This document shows positions 1 to 7,273 of a stretch of DNA of 34,118 nt, piece after piece. Source of the DNA: Flavobacteriales bacterium. GTDB taxonomy: Bacteria > Bacteroidota > Bacteroidia > Flavobacteriales > Flavobacteriaceae. The stretch spans positions 1 through 34,118 of the forward strand of contig SGZH01000013.1 of NCBI GenBank assembly GCA_004214175.1, read 5' to 3'. Within the stretch, counting starts at the first letter, position 1; the number at the start of each line of letters is the position of its first letter. Both the position numbers and the translations under genes were made by a program. A model generated the notes under the pieces. That model was not told the origin of the DNA. It saw only the letters and a list, made by a program, of their open reading frames with translations, and ran no database searches.

Positions 1-30
1 TGTATGGCTGTTATAATATTTGGAAAATGG

Positions 31-1548
31 TTAATTACTTAATGATTTTAAATAAAGAATAGTTGCTTTTCTTATATCGTATGCTTTTTCTTCTTTAGTA
101 GGTCTATAAATATTTTTTACATGTTTGTTGTTTGGATTTAAAAAAGGTATATCGAATCCCCTAAGTAAAAAATCACTAAAAGCTATTTTATAAGTTTTAT
201 CTAAAATAATTTTTTCTCCTTGAATTAACCACTCACCGTTTGTTGCTTGTTCTAAATTATGTCTTTGCAGGTATGCACCTGTTCCTTTTTTAGAATTTCC
301 ATAATCTAAAACTTCTTTTAACAAAACACCTTCTAGATCTACTTTTAATATCTCTCCTCCAAAGGGTAGTGTTCTAAAGATATCTATACTTGATAAATCA
401 CTTGGAAGCATATCATCAACACGAATTGAACCTCCATTAACCAGTGCGGCATCAACTTCATTATTAAAAGACCATATCATAGATTGTGTTATGATCGCTC
501 CTAAATTGGTTTGAACACTTCTACTTGAAATTTCGGTACCATCTAAAGGCTCAGGTGAATTAAATATTACGTCTGAAGGTTCATCAATAATTTCCTTAAT
601 TTTTAAATTTAAAATATTTCCCCATTTATTGACAATATTTTCAATTTCCGGGTTTGAAGTTATTTTATCATTTACACTAAATAATTCGGAGTCAATTTTT
701 AAATCTTTATTAGCTGTGTTGTATACTAAAGTATGTATGTATATTGTTTTAGCATTAGCATCTGCCTTGGTAATTTTTGAATTTCCTACAGAAACTGACA
801 TAGCATAATGTTCATGCCCTCCCATAACTAGTGGTATTTGAGGTATTCTTTCAAGTAACTCTTTGTCTTGACCTAATTCTAGATGTGTTAGACCAAACAC
901 TAAATCAACCTTATTTTTTAATTCATCATAAGCTCTTTCTGCCTCATTGTAGATATCCCCGTAAAAAACATAATCTTTTATAGTGTAGGGTAATGTCACC
1001 CCTAAAAACCCAATTTTAATTTTTTTATCATAAGTATCATTTACTATCATCGTAAAAGTATCATTAGTTGTTAAAGTATCTTTAGGCCTCTGAATCTTAA
1101 AAAAAGATATACTATCATTTTTTAATTGTCTTACATTCGAAGACATCCAGGGAAAAGAAGACTCATTTAATCGTTTTTGTAAGTCTTTTTCCTTTAAATC
1201 AAACTCATGATTTCCGAAAGTGACCAAATCAAATTCCATTGCATTCATGACCTCTATCATTTGTTTTCCAGAAATAAGCTCTCCATTTATTTTAATAGTT
1301 CCCAAGAGTGAAGGACTCAGAAAATCACCTGCCATAAAAAGAAAAGTATTTGGATTTTCTTTTTTTATAGAATCTCGAACATGCGCAACTCTTGCCATTC
1401 CTCCGAAAGTTCCACCACCAAGCGGAGCAATTTCATACACATCGTTGATCTGAATAAATTTAAAAGTTATCTCATTTTTTGAAGTATTTTCTTTACAACC
1501 GAAAAGAATAAATACGATAATTACAGTTAAGAGTGATTGGTATTTCAT
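31..1548 (-). CDS. 5'-nucleotidase/metallophosphatase family lipoprotein
   Basis: This is a probable exported nucleotidase or phosphoesterase of the UshA type that would release phosphate from nucleotides outside the inner membrane. The 505-residue product starts with a lipoprotein signal whose lipobox (LFGC) puts the lipidated cysteine at residue 18. The calcineurin-like metallophosphatase domain shows NDVYE at 35-39, GD at 74-75, GNHE at 112-115, a histidine at 212 and GGHEH at 233-237. The C-terminal 5'-nucleotidase domain is recognisable around NGGSIR and the IFRTLPFGG segment. The first motif normally reads DxH; here the histidine is a tyrosine (Tyr38). I chose the ATG at 1548 over an in-frame TTG at 1611 because it starts exactly at the signal peptide and avoids overlapping the upstream gene, which ends 13 nt before it. 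It is probably the last gene of the pyrD operon. Family is certain; substrate is not. Confidence 0.87.
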   Translation of the reverse strand: MKYQSLLTVIIVFILFGCKENTSKNEITFKFIQINDVYEIAPLGGGTFGGMARVAHVRDSIKKENPNTFLFMAGDFLSPSLLGTIKINGELISGKQMIEVMNAMEFDLVTFGNHEFDLKEKDLQKRLNESSFPWMSSNVRQLKNDSISFFKIQRPKDTLTTNDTFTMIVNDTYDKKIKIGFLGVTLPYTIKDYVFYGDIYNEAERAYDELKNKVDLVFGLTHLELGQDKELLERIPQIPLVMGGHEHYAMSVSVGNSKITKADANAKTIYIHTLVYNTANKDLKIDSELFSVNDKITSNPEIENIVNKWGNILNLKIKEIIDEPSDVIFNSPEPLDGTEISSRSVQTNLGAIITQSMIWSFNNEVDAALVNGGSIRVDDMLPSDLSSIDIFRTLPFGGEILKVDLEGVLLKEVLDYGNSKKGTGAYLQRHNLEQATNGEWLIQGEKIILDKTYKIAFSDFLLRGFDIPFLNPNNKHVKNIYRPTKEEKAYDIRKATILYLKSLSN

Positions 1549-1561
1549 TAGATAAATTATT

Positions 1562-2425
1562 TTATTGGTAAGTATTAAAGATTTTAGAAGCAAAATTGTA
1601 AGCGCTTTCAAAAGACATTGGGTGAATATGAGTTTGCATTTTTTTTTCAGTAAAATAACTAAGTAATTTTTCTGTTGGCATGTTTCCGGTTAGTTCATCT
1701 TTTGCCATTGGGCAACCACCGAAACCTTGTATTGCACCATCAAACCTTCTACATCCTGCATTAAATGCAGAAGAAATTTTTTCATGCCATTTATCCTTTG
1801 TCGTATGCAAATGAGCTCCAAATTCTATATTTGGATATTTTGAGATTAACTTAGAAAATAAATAGGTAATTGTTTCTGGAGTAGATGAGCCAATGGTGTC
1901 ACTCAAAGAGATTATTTTTACTCCCATACTTGCTAATTTTTCAGTCCACTCTCCTACAATTTCAACATTCCAAGGATCACCATAAGGATTACCAAATCCC
2001 ATGGAGAGGTATGCAACAACAATTTTATTTTTAGAATCTGCAAGATTTAAAATTTCATTTAACAAATCGAGAGACTGATTAATGGTCTTATGAGTATTTC
2101 TCATTTGAAAATTTTCAGAGATTGAAAAAGGATATCCCAAATAATCAATTTCACTAAACTTAGCAGCCTCCTTAGCTCCCCTAATATTTGCTACAATAGA
2201 TAAAAGTTTACTGTTAGATTTAGAAAAATCTAGTAAAGAAATTAATTCGGCCGTATCTCTCATTTGAGGAATAGCGCGAGGGGAAACAAAACTTCCAAAA
2301 TCAATAGTATCAAATCCACACCTCAATAAAGATTGTATAAATTGAGCTTTTTCAATTGTTGGAATCCAATCTTTTATACCTTGCATTGCATCACGAGGAC
2401 ACTCTATTATTTTTACATTTTGCAT
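1562..2425 (-). CDS. Hydroxymethylglutaryl-CoA lyase
   Basis: Predicted to cleave HMG-CoA into acetoacetate and acetyl-CoA, the last step of leucine breakdown, in the cytosol. The 287-residue product has the HMGL TIM-barrel landmarks: a PRD motif (Arg11-Asp12), the SFVSPR segment at 45-50, the metal-binding HLH (His205, His207) and the mobile catalytic-loop GGCPMAKDELTGN with Cys238 and Asn248. Aligned by eye to the human enzyme, the glutamate before SFVSP is an aspartate here (Asp42). It starts 48 nt after the exporter gene stop, but a TATCTTTG -7-like element lies only a few bases before its ATG, so it may also have its own promoter. Members of the wider family include isopropylmalate synthases, but the GGCP loop favours HMG-CoA lyase. 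Confidence 0.87.
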   Translation of the reverse strand: MQNVKIIECPRDAMQGIKDWIPTIEKAQFIQSLLRCGFDTIDFGSFVSPRAIPQMRDTAELISLLDFSKSNSKLLSIVANIRGAKEAAKFSEIDYLGYPFSISENFQMRNTHKTINQSLDLLNEILNLADSKNKIVVAYLSMGFGNPYGDPWNVEIVGEWTEKLASMGVKIISLSDTIGSSTPETITYLFSKLISKYPNIEFGAHLHTTKDKWHEKISSAFNAGCRRFDGAIQGFGGCPMAKDELTGNMPTEKLLSYFTEKKMQTHIHPMSFESAYNFASKIFNTYQ

Positions 2426-2429
2426 TATT

Positions 2430-2437
2430 CAAAGATA
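2430..2437 (-). promoter_or_regulatory. Candidate -7 box (TATCTTTG) for HMG-CoA lyase
   Basis: The plus strand reads CAAAGATA, which is TATCTTTG on the coding strand, matching the Bacteroidota -7 consensus TAnnTTTG. Only four bases separate it from the ATG at 2425, so transcription would begin at or next to the start codon. No TTG was seen at the usual -33 distance. Such an 8-mer also occurs by chance in AT-rich DNA. Confidence 0.35.
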
Positions 2438-2473
2438 AGAATTCCTTATTATTAATTTCACTAAAAATAACGA

Positions 2474-3088
2474 TTAAGGAATTAAAATAAAAATAGCTAT
2501 ACCAACAAATACAATAATTTGAAGCCATTTTAAGAAGCTTGAAACTGCCTGATTTTTAGTCAATGACAAAGATATATATCCAGCTAAAAAAGCCAAAAAA
2601 CTAAAAACAGTGAAAGATATTAACATAAATATTATTCCTAAAATATAAAGCTGAAGAATAATATTTTCTGTTTTATCCCAAAGAAAACCAGGAAAAAAAG
2701 CTAAGAAAAAAATAAGGATTTTTGGATTCATTAGATTCATTAAAATACCTTGTTTAAATAATCCAAAAGGTGATTTTTTTGTAATAGTTGTATTCAATTT
2801 CAGAGTTGTTTCAGATTTAAATACCTGATAAGCGAGATACAATAAATAAAATGCGCCGATTACTTTAAAAATATAAAACAAAACATAAGATGCTGAAATA
2901 ATTGCAGAGACTCCAAAAGCCAATAATGTAGTATGAACAATACAACCAGTAACTAAGCCTAAAGTTGTAGCTATTCCACTTTTTGTTCCATTAACTAGAG
3001 ATTGGGTAATTACATATAGGTTGTCAGGCCCTGGAGAAAAAGCTAATAGAATAGTTGCTATTGAAAAAGAAATAAGACTTTCTAACAT
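2474..3088 (-). CDS. LysE/RhtB-family amino acid exporter
   Basis: A 204-residue inner-membrane protein of the LysE translocator family, which exports amino acids or related small molecules. It consists of about six hydrophobic segments. The family hallmark near the N terminus, the SPGPDNLYV segment at roughly residues 18-26, is present, and the later [19 protein letters not shown] segment (about residues 116-134) is also typical. The ATG at 3088 overlaps the 3' end of pyrD by 7 nt, a strong sign of co-transcription and perhaps translational coupling. The next gene, HMG-CoA lyase, starts 48 nt beyond its stop. Substrate cannot be told from sequence; nothing in the neighbouring genes points clearly to one amino acid. 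Confidence 0.88.
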   Translation of the reverse strand: MLESLISFSIATILLAFSPGPDNLYVITQSLVNGTKSGIATTLGLVTGCIVHTTLLAFGVSAIISASYVLFYIFKVIGAFYLLYLAYQVFKSETTLKLNTTITKKSPFGLFKQGILMNLMNPKILIFFLAFFPGFLWDKTENIILQLYILGIIFMLISFTVFSFLAFLAGYISLSLTKNQAVSSFLKWLQIIVFVGIAIFILIP

Positions 3089-4098
3089 TCTTTTAATATA
3101 GCTCTATTAATTCGTTTCACTAATCTTGGACCCTCATAAATAAATCCTGTGTAAATTTGAATTAAACTAGCTCCAGCCTTTAATTTTTCAAGTGCATCTT
3201 TCTCACTATGTATCCCACCAACTCCAATTATAGGAAATGAACCTTTACTTTGTCGATATAAATAACTGATTACCTCTGTTGATTTTTTTGAAATTGGTTT
3301 TCCGCTCAAACCCCCTTTTTCTATTTTATTTTCTGAAAGCAAATTATCTCTTTCGGTAGAAGTGTTTGATGCAATAACTCCATCAATATTAGTTGTTTCT
3401 ATGAGTTCTATTATTTCATCTAACTGATTGTTATTTAAATCGGGGGCAATTTTTAGGAGTATTGGTTTTTGAATTTTAAATTTTTTATTGGCCTTTTGCA
3501 CATCCATAATTAACTCCTTTAAATATTCCTTATCATTCAACTTTGCGTGACTAGATACATTTGGACAACTAACGTTTAAAACGAAATAGTCCACATAGCT
3601 GTGTAGGGCATTAAAACAATCTAAATAATCATTCGTGTAATTTTCGGGAACTGTTTGAGTGTTTTTACCAATATTCCCGCCAATAATAATTTTTCTTTCC
3701 GATTTTAATCGGTTTACTATAGTATTAACCCCTTGATTATTAAATCCCATTCTGTTGATTATCCCATGATCTTCTTTTAATCTAAACAGTCTTTTTTTAT
3801 CATTCCCAATTTGTCCTTTTGGCGTTACAGTTCCTATTTCAATGAATCCAAATCCAAAATTTGATAATTCATTAAATAAAACTGCATTTTTATCAAATCC
3901 AGCTGCTAACCCAACAGGATTTGGAAATTTAATTCCAAAAACTTCTCTTTCCAGTTTTGGATTTTTTATTAGAAATAAGTTTCTAAAAACAATTCCAAAA
4001 CCAATTACATTTAAAAATTTAATAATTGAGAAGGTAAAATAATGAACTTTTTCTGGGTCAAAAAGAAACAATATTGGTCTGATTATTAATTTATACAT
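3082..4098 (-). CDS. pyrD: Dihydroorotate dehydrogenase, class 2 (quinone-linked)
   Basis: Oxidises dihydroorotate to orotate in pyrimidine synthesis, passing electrons through FMN to membrane quinone. The 338-residue length and the N-terminal hydrophobic helices (residues 1-44) are those of class 2, membrane-associated enzymes. Visible landmarks are [10 protein letters not shown] (63-72), the [10 protein letters not shown] segment (87-96), NRMGFNN (115-121), and the C-terminal [15 protein letters not shown] and IGVGGI phosphate/FMN segments. The catalytic-base loop, usually NxSSPN in class 2, reads NVSCPN at 175-180, so Cys178 stands where class 2 enzymes have serine and class 1 enzymes have cysteine. 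It is the first gene of the operon that continues into the exporter, and it is divergent from pepT across a 60-nt gap holding paired -7 boxes. Confidence 0.94.
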   Translation of the reverse strand: MYKLIIRPILFLFDPEKVHYFTFSIIKFLNVIGFGIVFRNLFLIKNPKLEREVFGIKFPNPVGLAAGFDKNAVLFNELSNFGFGFIEIGTVTPKGQIGNDKKRLFRLKEDHGIINRMGFNNQGVNTIVNRLKSERKIIIGGNIGKNTQTVPENYTNDYLDCFNALHSYVDYFVLNVSCPNVSSHAKLNDKEYLKELIMDVQKANKKFKIQKPILLKIAPDLNNNQLDEIIELIETTNIDGVIASNTSTERDNLLSENKIEKGGLSGKPISKKSTEVISYLYRQSKGSFPIIGVGGIHSEKDALEKLKAGASLIQIYTGFIYEGPRLVKRINRAILKEC

Positions 4099-4115
4099 AG
4101 AACAATTATGAAGTG

Positions 4116-4132
4116 CAAAAATACTATTTTTG
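4116..4132. promoter_or_regulatory. Back-to-back -7 boxes of pyrD and pepT in one 17-bp palindrome
   Basis: The sequence CAAAAATACTATTTTTG is a perfect inverted repeat of two 8-nt arms around one central base. Read to the right, 4125-4132 is TATTTTTG; read to the left, 4116-4123 is again TATTTTTG. Both match the Bacteroidota TAnnTTTG -7 element. Predicted starts would give a leader of roughly 10-15 nt for pyrD (ATG at 4098) and about 20 nt for pepT (ATG at 4159). No TTG was found at -33 for either. Confidence 0.5.
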
Positions 4133-4158
4133 TGTATTAGATTTTAAGAAAAAAAATA

Positions 4159-5394
4159 ATGATTGAAAAACAACGCTTGATAAACCGATTTTTAAGTTAT
4201 GTAACAGTTGACACAGAAAGTGATCCGACTAGTGAAAGTACCCCAAGTACTTCAAAACAATGGGATCTTGCAAATGCTTTAGTTGAGGAATTAAAAAGTA
4301 TTGGAATGCAGGAGGTTTCCATAGATGAAAATGCCTATATTATGGCTACCCTTCCAAGTAATTCAGACAAAAAACTTCCAATTATAGGATTTATTTCCCA
4401 TTTTGATACTTCACCAGATTTTACAGGCGCCAATGTAAAACCTCAGATCATTGAAAATTATGATGGTGGTGATATTATTTTAAACAAAGAAGAGAATATT
4501 GTTTTATCTCCTTCATACTTTGAGGATTTATTACTTTATAAAGGACAAACTTTAATAACTACTGATGGGAACACCTTGTTGGGAGCTGACGACAAAGCTG
4601 GGATTGCTGAAATAATATCTGCTATGGAATATCTCATTAATCATCCAGAAATTAAACATGGAACTATAAAAGTTGGTTTTACTCCAGATGAAGAAATCGG
4701 ACGTGGCGCTCATAAATTTGATGTCAAAAAATTTGGTGCTGATTGGGCCTATACGATGGATGGCAGCCAAGTAGGTGAATTAGAATATGAAAATTTTAAT
4801 GCGGCTGGAGCTATCGTTACTGTAAAAGGAAAAATAGTACATCCAGGCTATGCAAAGGGAAAAATGATTAATAGTATGTATATCGCAACAGAGTTTATCA
4901 ATTCTTTACCGCAACTAGAAACACCAGAACACACAGAAGGTCGAGAAGGATTTTTTCATCTTCACAATACAATTGGTGCAGTTGAAGAAACAAAACTTCA
5001 ATATATCATAAGAGATCACGATCGTTCACATTTTGAAGCCCGTAAAAATGTTATCAATAAACTAGCAAAAGATTTAAATACTCAATATGGCCGAAATGTA
5101 ATTTCTATTGAAATTAAAGATCAATATTTTAATATGAGAGAGAAAATTGAGCCTGTGATGCATATTGTAGATATTGCAGAAAAAGCTATGATTAAAGCGA
5201 ATATCAAACCCCTAGTAAAACCTATCAGAGGCGGAACAGATGGTTCTCAGTTAAGCTACATGGGATTACCTTGTCCAAACATATTTGCAGGAGGTCACAA
5301 CTTTCATGGAAGGTATGAATATGTTCCTGTAGAGAGCATGCAAAAAGCTATTGAGGTGATTGTTAATATAGCAGAATTGGTTGGGAAGCAATAA
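4159..5394 (+). CDS. pepT: Peptidase T (tripeptide aminopeptidase)
   Basis: A cytosolic zinc aminopeptidase of family M20B that removes the N-terminal residue from tripeptides. The 411-residue protein is normal length for PepT and keeps the two-metal site in order: HFD (His81, Asp83), the bridging Asp144 in GADDKAG, Glu178-Glu179 in PDEEIG, Asp201 in the TMDG segment, and the C-terminal GGHNFHG with His383. The dimerisation lid domain lies between about 210 and 320. It starts at the ATG at 4159, about 26 nt after a good -7 element, and is followed by a strong hairpin-plus-T-run. It appears to be a single-gene transcription unit, divergent from pyrD and convergent with yajC. Confidence 0.95.
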   Translation: MIEKQRLINRFLSYVTVDTESDPTSESTPSTSKQWDLANALVEELKSIGMQEVSIDENAYIMATLPSNSDKKLPIIGFISHFDTSPDFTGANVKPQIIENYDGGDIILNKEENIVLSPSYFEDLLLYKGQTLITTDGNTLLGADDKAGIAEIISAMEYLINHPEIKHGTIKVGFTPDEEIGRGAHKFDVKKFGADWAYTMDGSQVGELEYENFNAAGAIVTVKGKIVHPGYAKGKMINSMYIATEFINSLPQLETPEHTEGREGFFHLHNTIGAVEETKLQYIIRDHDRSHFEARKNVINKLAKDLNTQYGRNVISIEIKDQYFNMREKIEPVMHIVDIAEKAMIKANIKPLVKPIRGGTDGSQLSYMGLPCPNIFAGGHNFHGRYEYVPVESMQKAIEVIVNIAELVGKQ

Positions 5395-5404
5395 TTATTA
5401 AAAT

Positions 5405-5439
5405 AAAAAAAACCTCCAGTATTCACTGAAGGTTTTTTT
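5405..5439. terminator. Bidirectional intrinsic terminator between pepT and yajC
   Basis: The arms AACCT-C-CAGT and ACTG-A-AGGTT pair around an ATTC loop with one C/A mismatch. A run of As precedes the stem and seven Ts follow it, so it can work on both strands. It sits between two convergent genes, where such a shared terminator is expected. Confidence 0.85.
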
Positions 5440-5456
5440 GTTTTATGTTAAAAAGG

Positions 5457-5744
5457 TTATTTCTTTTTTTCCGGTGAAGTTAGTTTTTTACTCATATCCA
5501 TAGAAATCGCAGAAGTTTCAAATTTTATTTTTCCAGCACTAGTTTCTAAAAGACAGGTACCATCTTCATTAAGATCTAAAACTTTAGCATGCATTCCGCT
5601 TTTTGTAATAACTTTCATTCCCTTTTTAAGATCACTTACAAAATTTTTCTCTTGCTTTTGTTTTTTAACTTGTGGTCTTATCATAAATAGGTAAATGACC
5701 ATAAATAACAATATGAGAGGAAAAAAACTTTGTAATTGTTCCAT
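5457..5744 (-). CDS. yajC: Preprotein translocase subunit YajC
   Basis: YajC is the small accessory subunit of the SecDF-YajC complex, which helps SecYEG export proteins. The 95-residue product has the family layout: one N-terminal membrane helix (about residues 8-22, rich in F, L, I), then IRPQVKKQKQ at the cytosolic face, then a small soluble domain with the KKGMKVITKSGMHAKV segment typical of YajC. The tail is lysine-rich. It lies 22 nt beyond the DUF1573 gene stop and is the last gene of the nusB cluster, ended by the hairpin shared with pepT. The order nusB, DUF1573, yajC is one I recognise from other flavobacteria. Confidence 0.92.
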   Translation of the reverse strand: MEQLQSFFPLILLFMVIYLFMIRPQVKKQKQEKNFVSDLKKGMKVITKSGMHAKVLDLNEDGTCLLETSAGKIKFETSAISMDMSKKLTSPEKKK

Positions 5745-5766
5745 AATAACTATTTAGATAAATTTA

Positions 5767-6234
5767 TTAATTTGTGGTTGGTCCACTATTTTCTTTTGGA
5801 TTGACAAAAGCTTTAATTTTAATGGTTTCTTTTCCTGTTTCAGTATTAGCAGTAATAGTTACTGTTTTACTCACTTGGTTTTTACCACTACCATTAAATT
5901 TAACTAGCATCTCTGCAGTAGCTCCAGGTTCAACAGGAGTTTTTGGATACGTAGGAACGGTACATCCACAACTACTTTTTGCATTTACAATAACTAAAGG
6001 TGCTTCTCCAGTATTTGTAAATTCAAATACGTGCTCAACATTTGTTCCTTGATCAATTGTCCCGAAATCAAATTCTTTTTCAGTAAATTCCATTTTTGGA
6101 AATTTCCCTGAATTTGCATCACGTGTTTCCGCTTTTTCTACTTTTTCTTTACTTACCTTAGCTGCAGCATCTTCTTTACAAGAGGTAAATGTGATAGCTA
6201 TAATTACAGCAAACATTAAGATTAAATTTTTCAT
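5767..6234 (-). CDS. DUF1573 family lipoprotein
   Basis: A 155-residue secreted lipoprotein of unknown function. The signal peptide ends in a lipobox (FTSC) with the cysteine at residue 19. A charged, lysine/glutamate-rich linker follows. The DUF1573 domain, an immunoglobulin-like beta-sandwich, covers about residues 50-145 and shows the conserved FDFGTI start, the EFTNTG turn and the SSCGCTVP motif. This family is widespread in Bacteroidota, and its members resemble ASPM-SPD-2-Hydin-type adhesion modules, but no activity is established. The gene lies 50 nt after the nusB stop and 22 nt before yajC, so co-transcription with both is likely. Confidence 0.9.
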   Translation of the reverse strand: MKNLILMFAVIIAITFTSCKEDAAAKVSKEKVEKAETRDANSGKFPKMEFTEKEFDFGTIDQGTNVEHVFEFTNTGEAPLVIVNAKSSCGCTVPTYPKTPVEPGATAEMLVKFNGSGKNQVSKTVTITANTETGKETIKIKAFVNPKENSGPTTN

Positions 6235-6284
6235 TTTATTTTTGTTTAAATTTTAGCGGTGCTAAAATACTTATTATTTTTATT

Positions 6285-7229
6285 TTATTTAAGGCCTCGC
6301 CCTATTTTATTTAATTTTCCTGCTTCTTTTAAATCTTTTACTATTTTATCTAATATTCCATTAATAAATATAGAACTCTTTGGTGTTGAATACTCTTTAG
6401 ACACCTCTAAATATTCATTTATGGTCGCTTTTACAGGAATAGACTCAAAATATGCAAATTCAGAAATACCCATTTTTAATATAATCATATCTAAATCTGC
6501 AATCCTTTCTTTATCCCAATTAGGTGTTTTACCATCTATTTCTTTTGATAGTTCATCGTCATTGAGCATTACTTTTTGAAATAACTGAATTGCAAAATCT
6601 CGATCTTCGTTATTTTTATAAACTTCAGGAATCAAAATATTATCAATATTTTTATCAGATATTTTTTGAAGCATCTTTAAAATTAACGTATTGACTAAGG
6701 GAAAATCATCTAACCAAGTAAGTCGCTTGTCCTCCAAGTATTCATAAAGCTTGTCATTTGGAGCAATAATTTCTTTAAATATCTTTATAATTAAATTTTT
6801 ATCCTCCAAAAAACTAGTATTACTATTCGATATAGAATTTATGTACCAATCTTTTTCTTTTAGTTCATTAAAAATGATTATTACATATTCAGAATCATTT
6901 TTCCAAAAATTAAGATTTCTTTTTTCTATTAAATTTTTAAATTTTTCATTTGAATCAATAAGTGAAATAACTTTATTATTTATAAAAGTTTTACTTGGAT
7001 TTTTTTCTAGTTCGGTTGCTAGGTGTTTTTTTTGAGAAACTATCAAAAAGTTTTCAGCTTGATCACGAAGTGAAACAAGCATTTGAAGCATCAACAAGTA
7101 CAAATCTTGTATTTGTTCCATGTTGTTTAATAAAAAAATTTCTTGTTTTTCTAAATCTTTTTGTTTGCTCTGCTTGAAAGCGTATATAGATTGCAAAACT
7201 TTTACTCTGATGTGTCTACGTGTAAGCAT
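6285..7229 (-). CDS. nusB: Transcription antitermination factor NusB (long form)
   Basis: NusB binds boxA RNA with S10/NusE and supports rRNA antitermination. The product is 314 residues, about twice the length of the Escherichia coli protein; the long form is usual in Bacteroidota. The start MLTRRHIRVKVLQSIYAF resembles the first helix of NusB. The C-terminal part from about residue 235 carries the diagnostic ADLDMIILKMGISEF, IPVKATINEYLEVSKEY and FINGILDKIV segments. The middle section is an extended, helix-rich insertion. The ATG at 7229 follows the leucine-dehydrogenase family stop by 44 nt, with a hairpin in the gap, so expression may be partly separated from that gene. It is probably co-transcribed with the DUF1573 gene and yajC. 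Confidence 0.92.
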   Translation of the reverse strand: MLTRRHIRVKVLQSIYAFKQSKQKDLEKQEIFLLNNMEQIQDLYLLMLQMLVSLRDQAENFLIVSQKKHLATELEKNPSKTFINNKVISLIDSNEKFKNLIEKRNLNFWKNDSEYVIIIFNELKEKDWYINSISNSNTSFLEDKNLIIKIFKEIIAPNDKLYEYLEDKRLTWLDDFPLVNTLILKMLQKISDKNIDNILIPEVYKNNEDRDFAIQLFQKVMLNDDELSKEIDGKTPNWDKERIADLDMIILKMGISEFAYFESIPVKATINEYLEVSKEYSTPKSSIFINGILDKIVKDLKEAGKLNKIGRGLK

Positions 7230-7247
7230 ATTTTATAAGAACGTTGT

Positions 7248-7268
7248 AAAAAATAGCAATGCTATTTT
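7248..7268 (-). terminator. Hairpin after the leucine-dehydrogenase family gene (terminator or attenuator)
   Basis: The 8-nt arms AAAATAGC and GCTATTTT flank a three-base loop. On the minus strand the right-hand arm runs straight into six Ts, like an intrinsic terminator. It lies between the stop at 7274 and the nusB ATG at 7229, so it may end or attenuate read-through into nusB. Confidence 0.55.
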
Positions 7269-7273
7269 ATGTG

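Noticed and set aside
1549-1611. TTG start at 1611 for the 5'-nucleotidase
   Set aside because: It would overlap the HMG-CoA lyase gene and place 21 residues before a textbook lipoprotein signal peptide.
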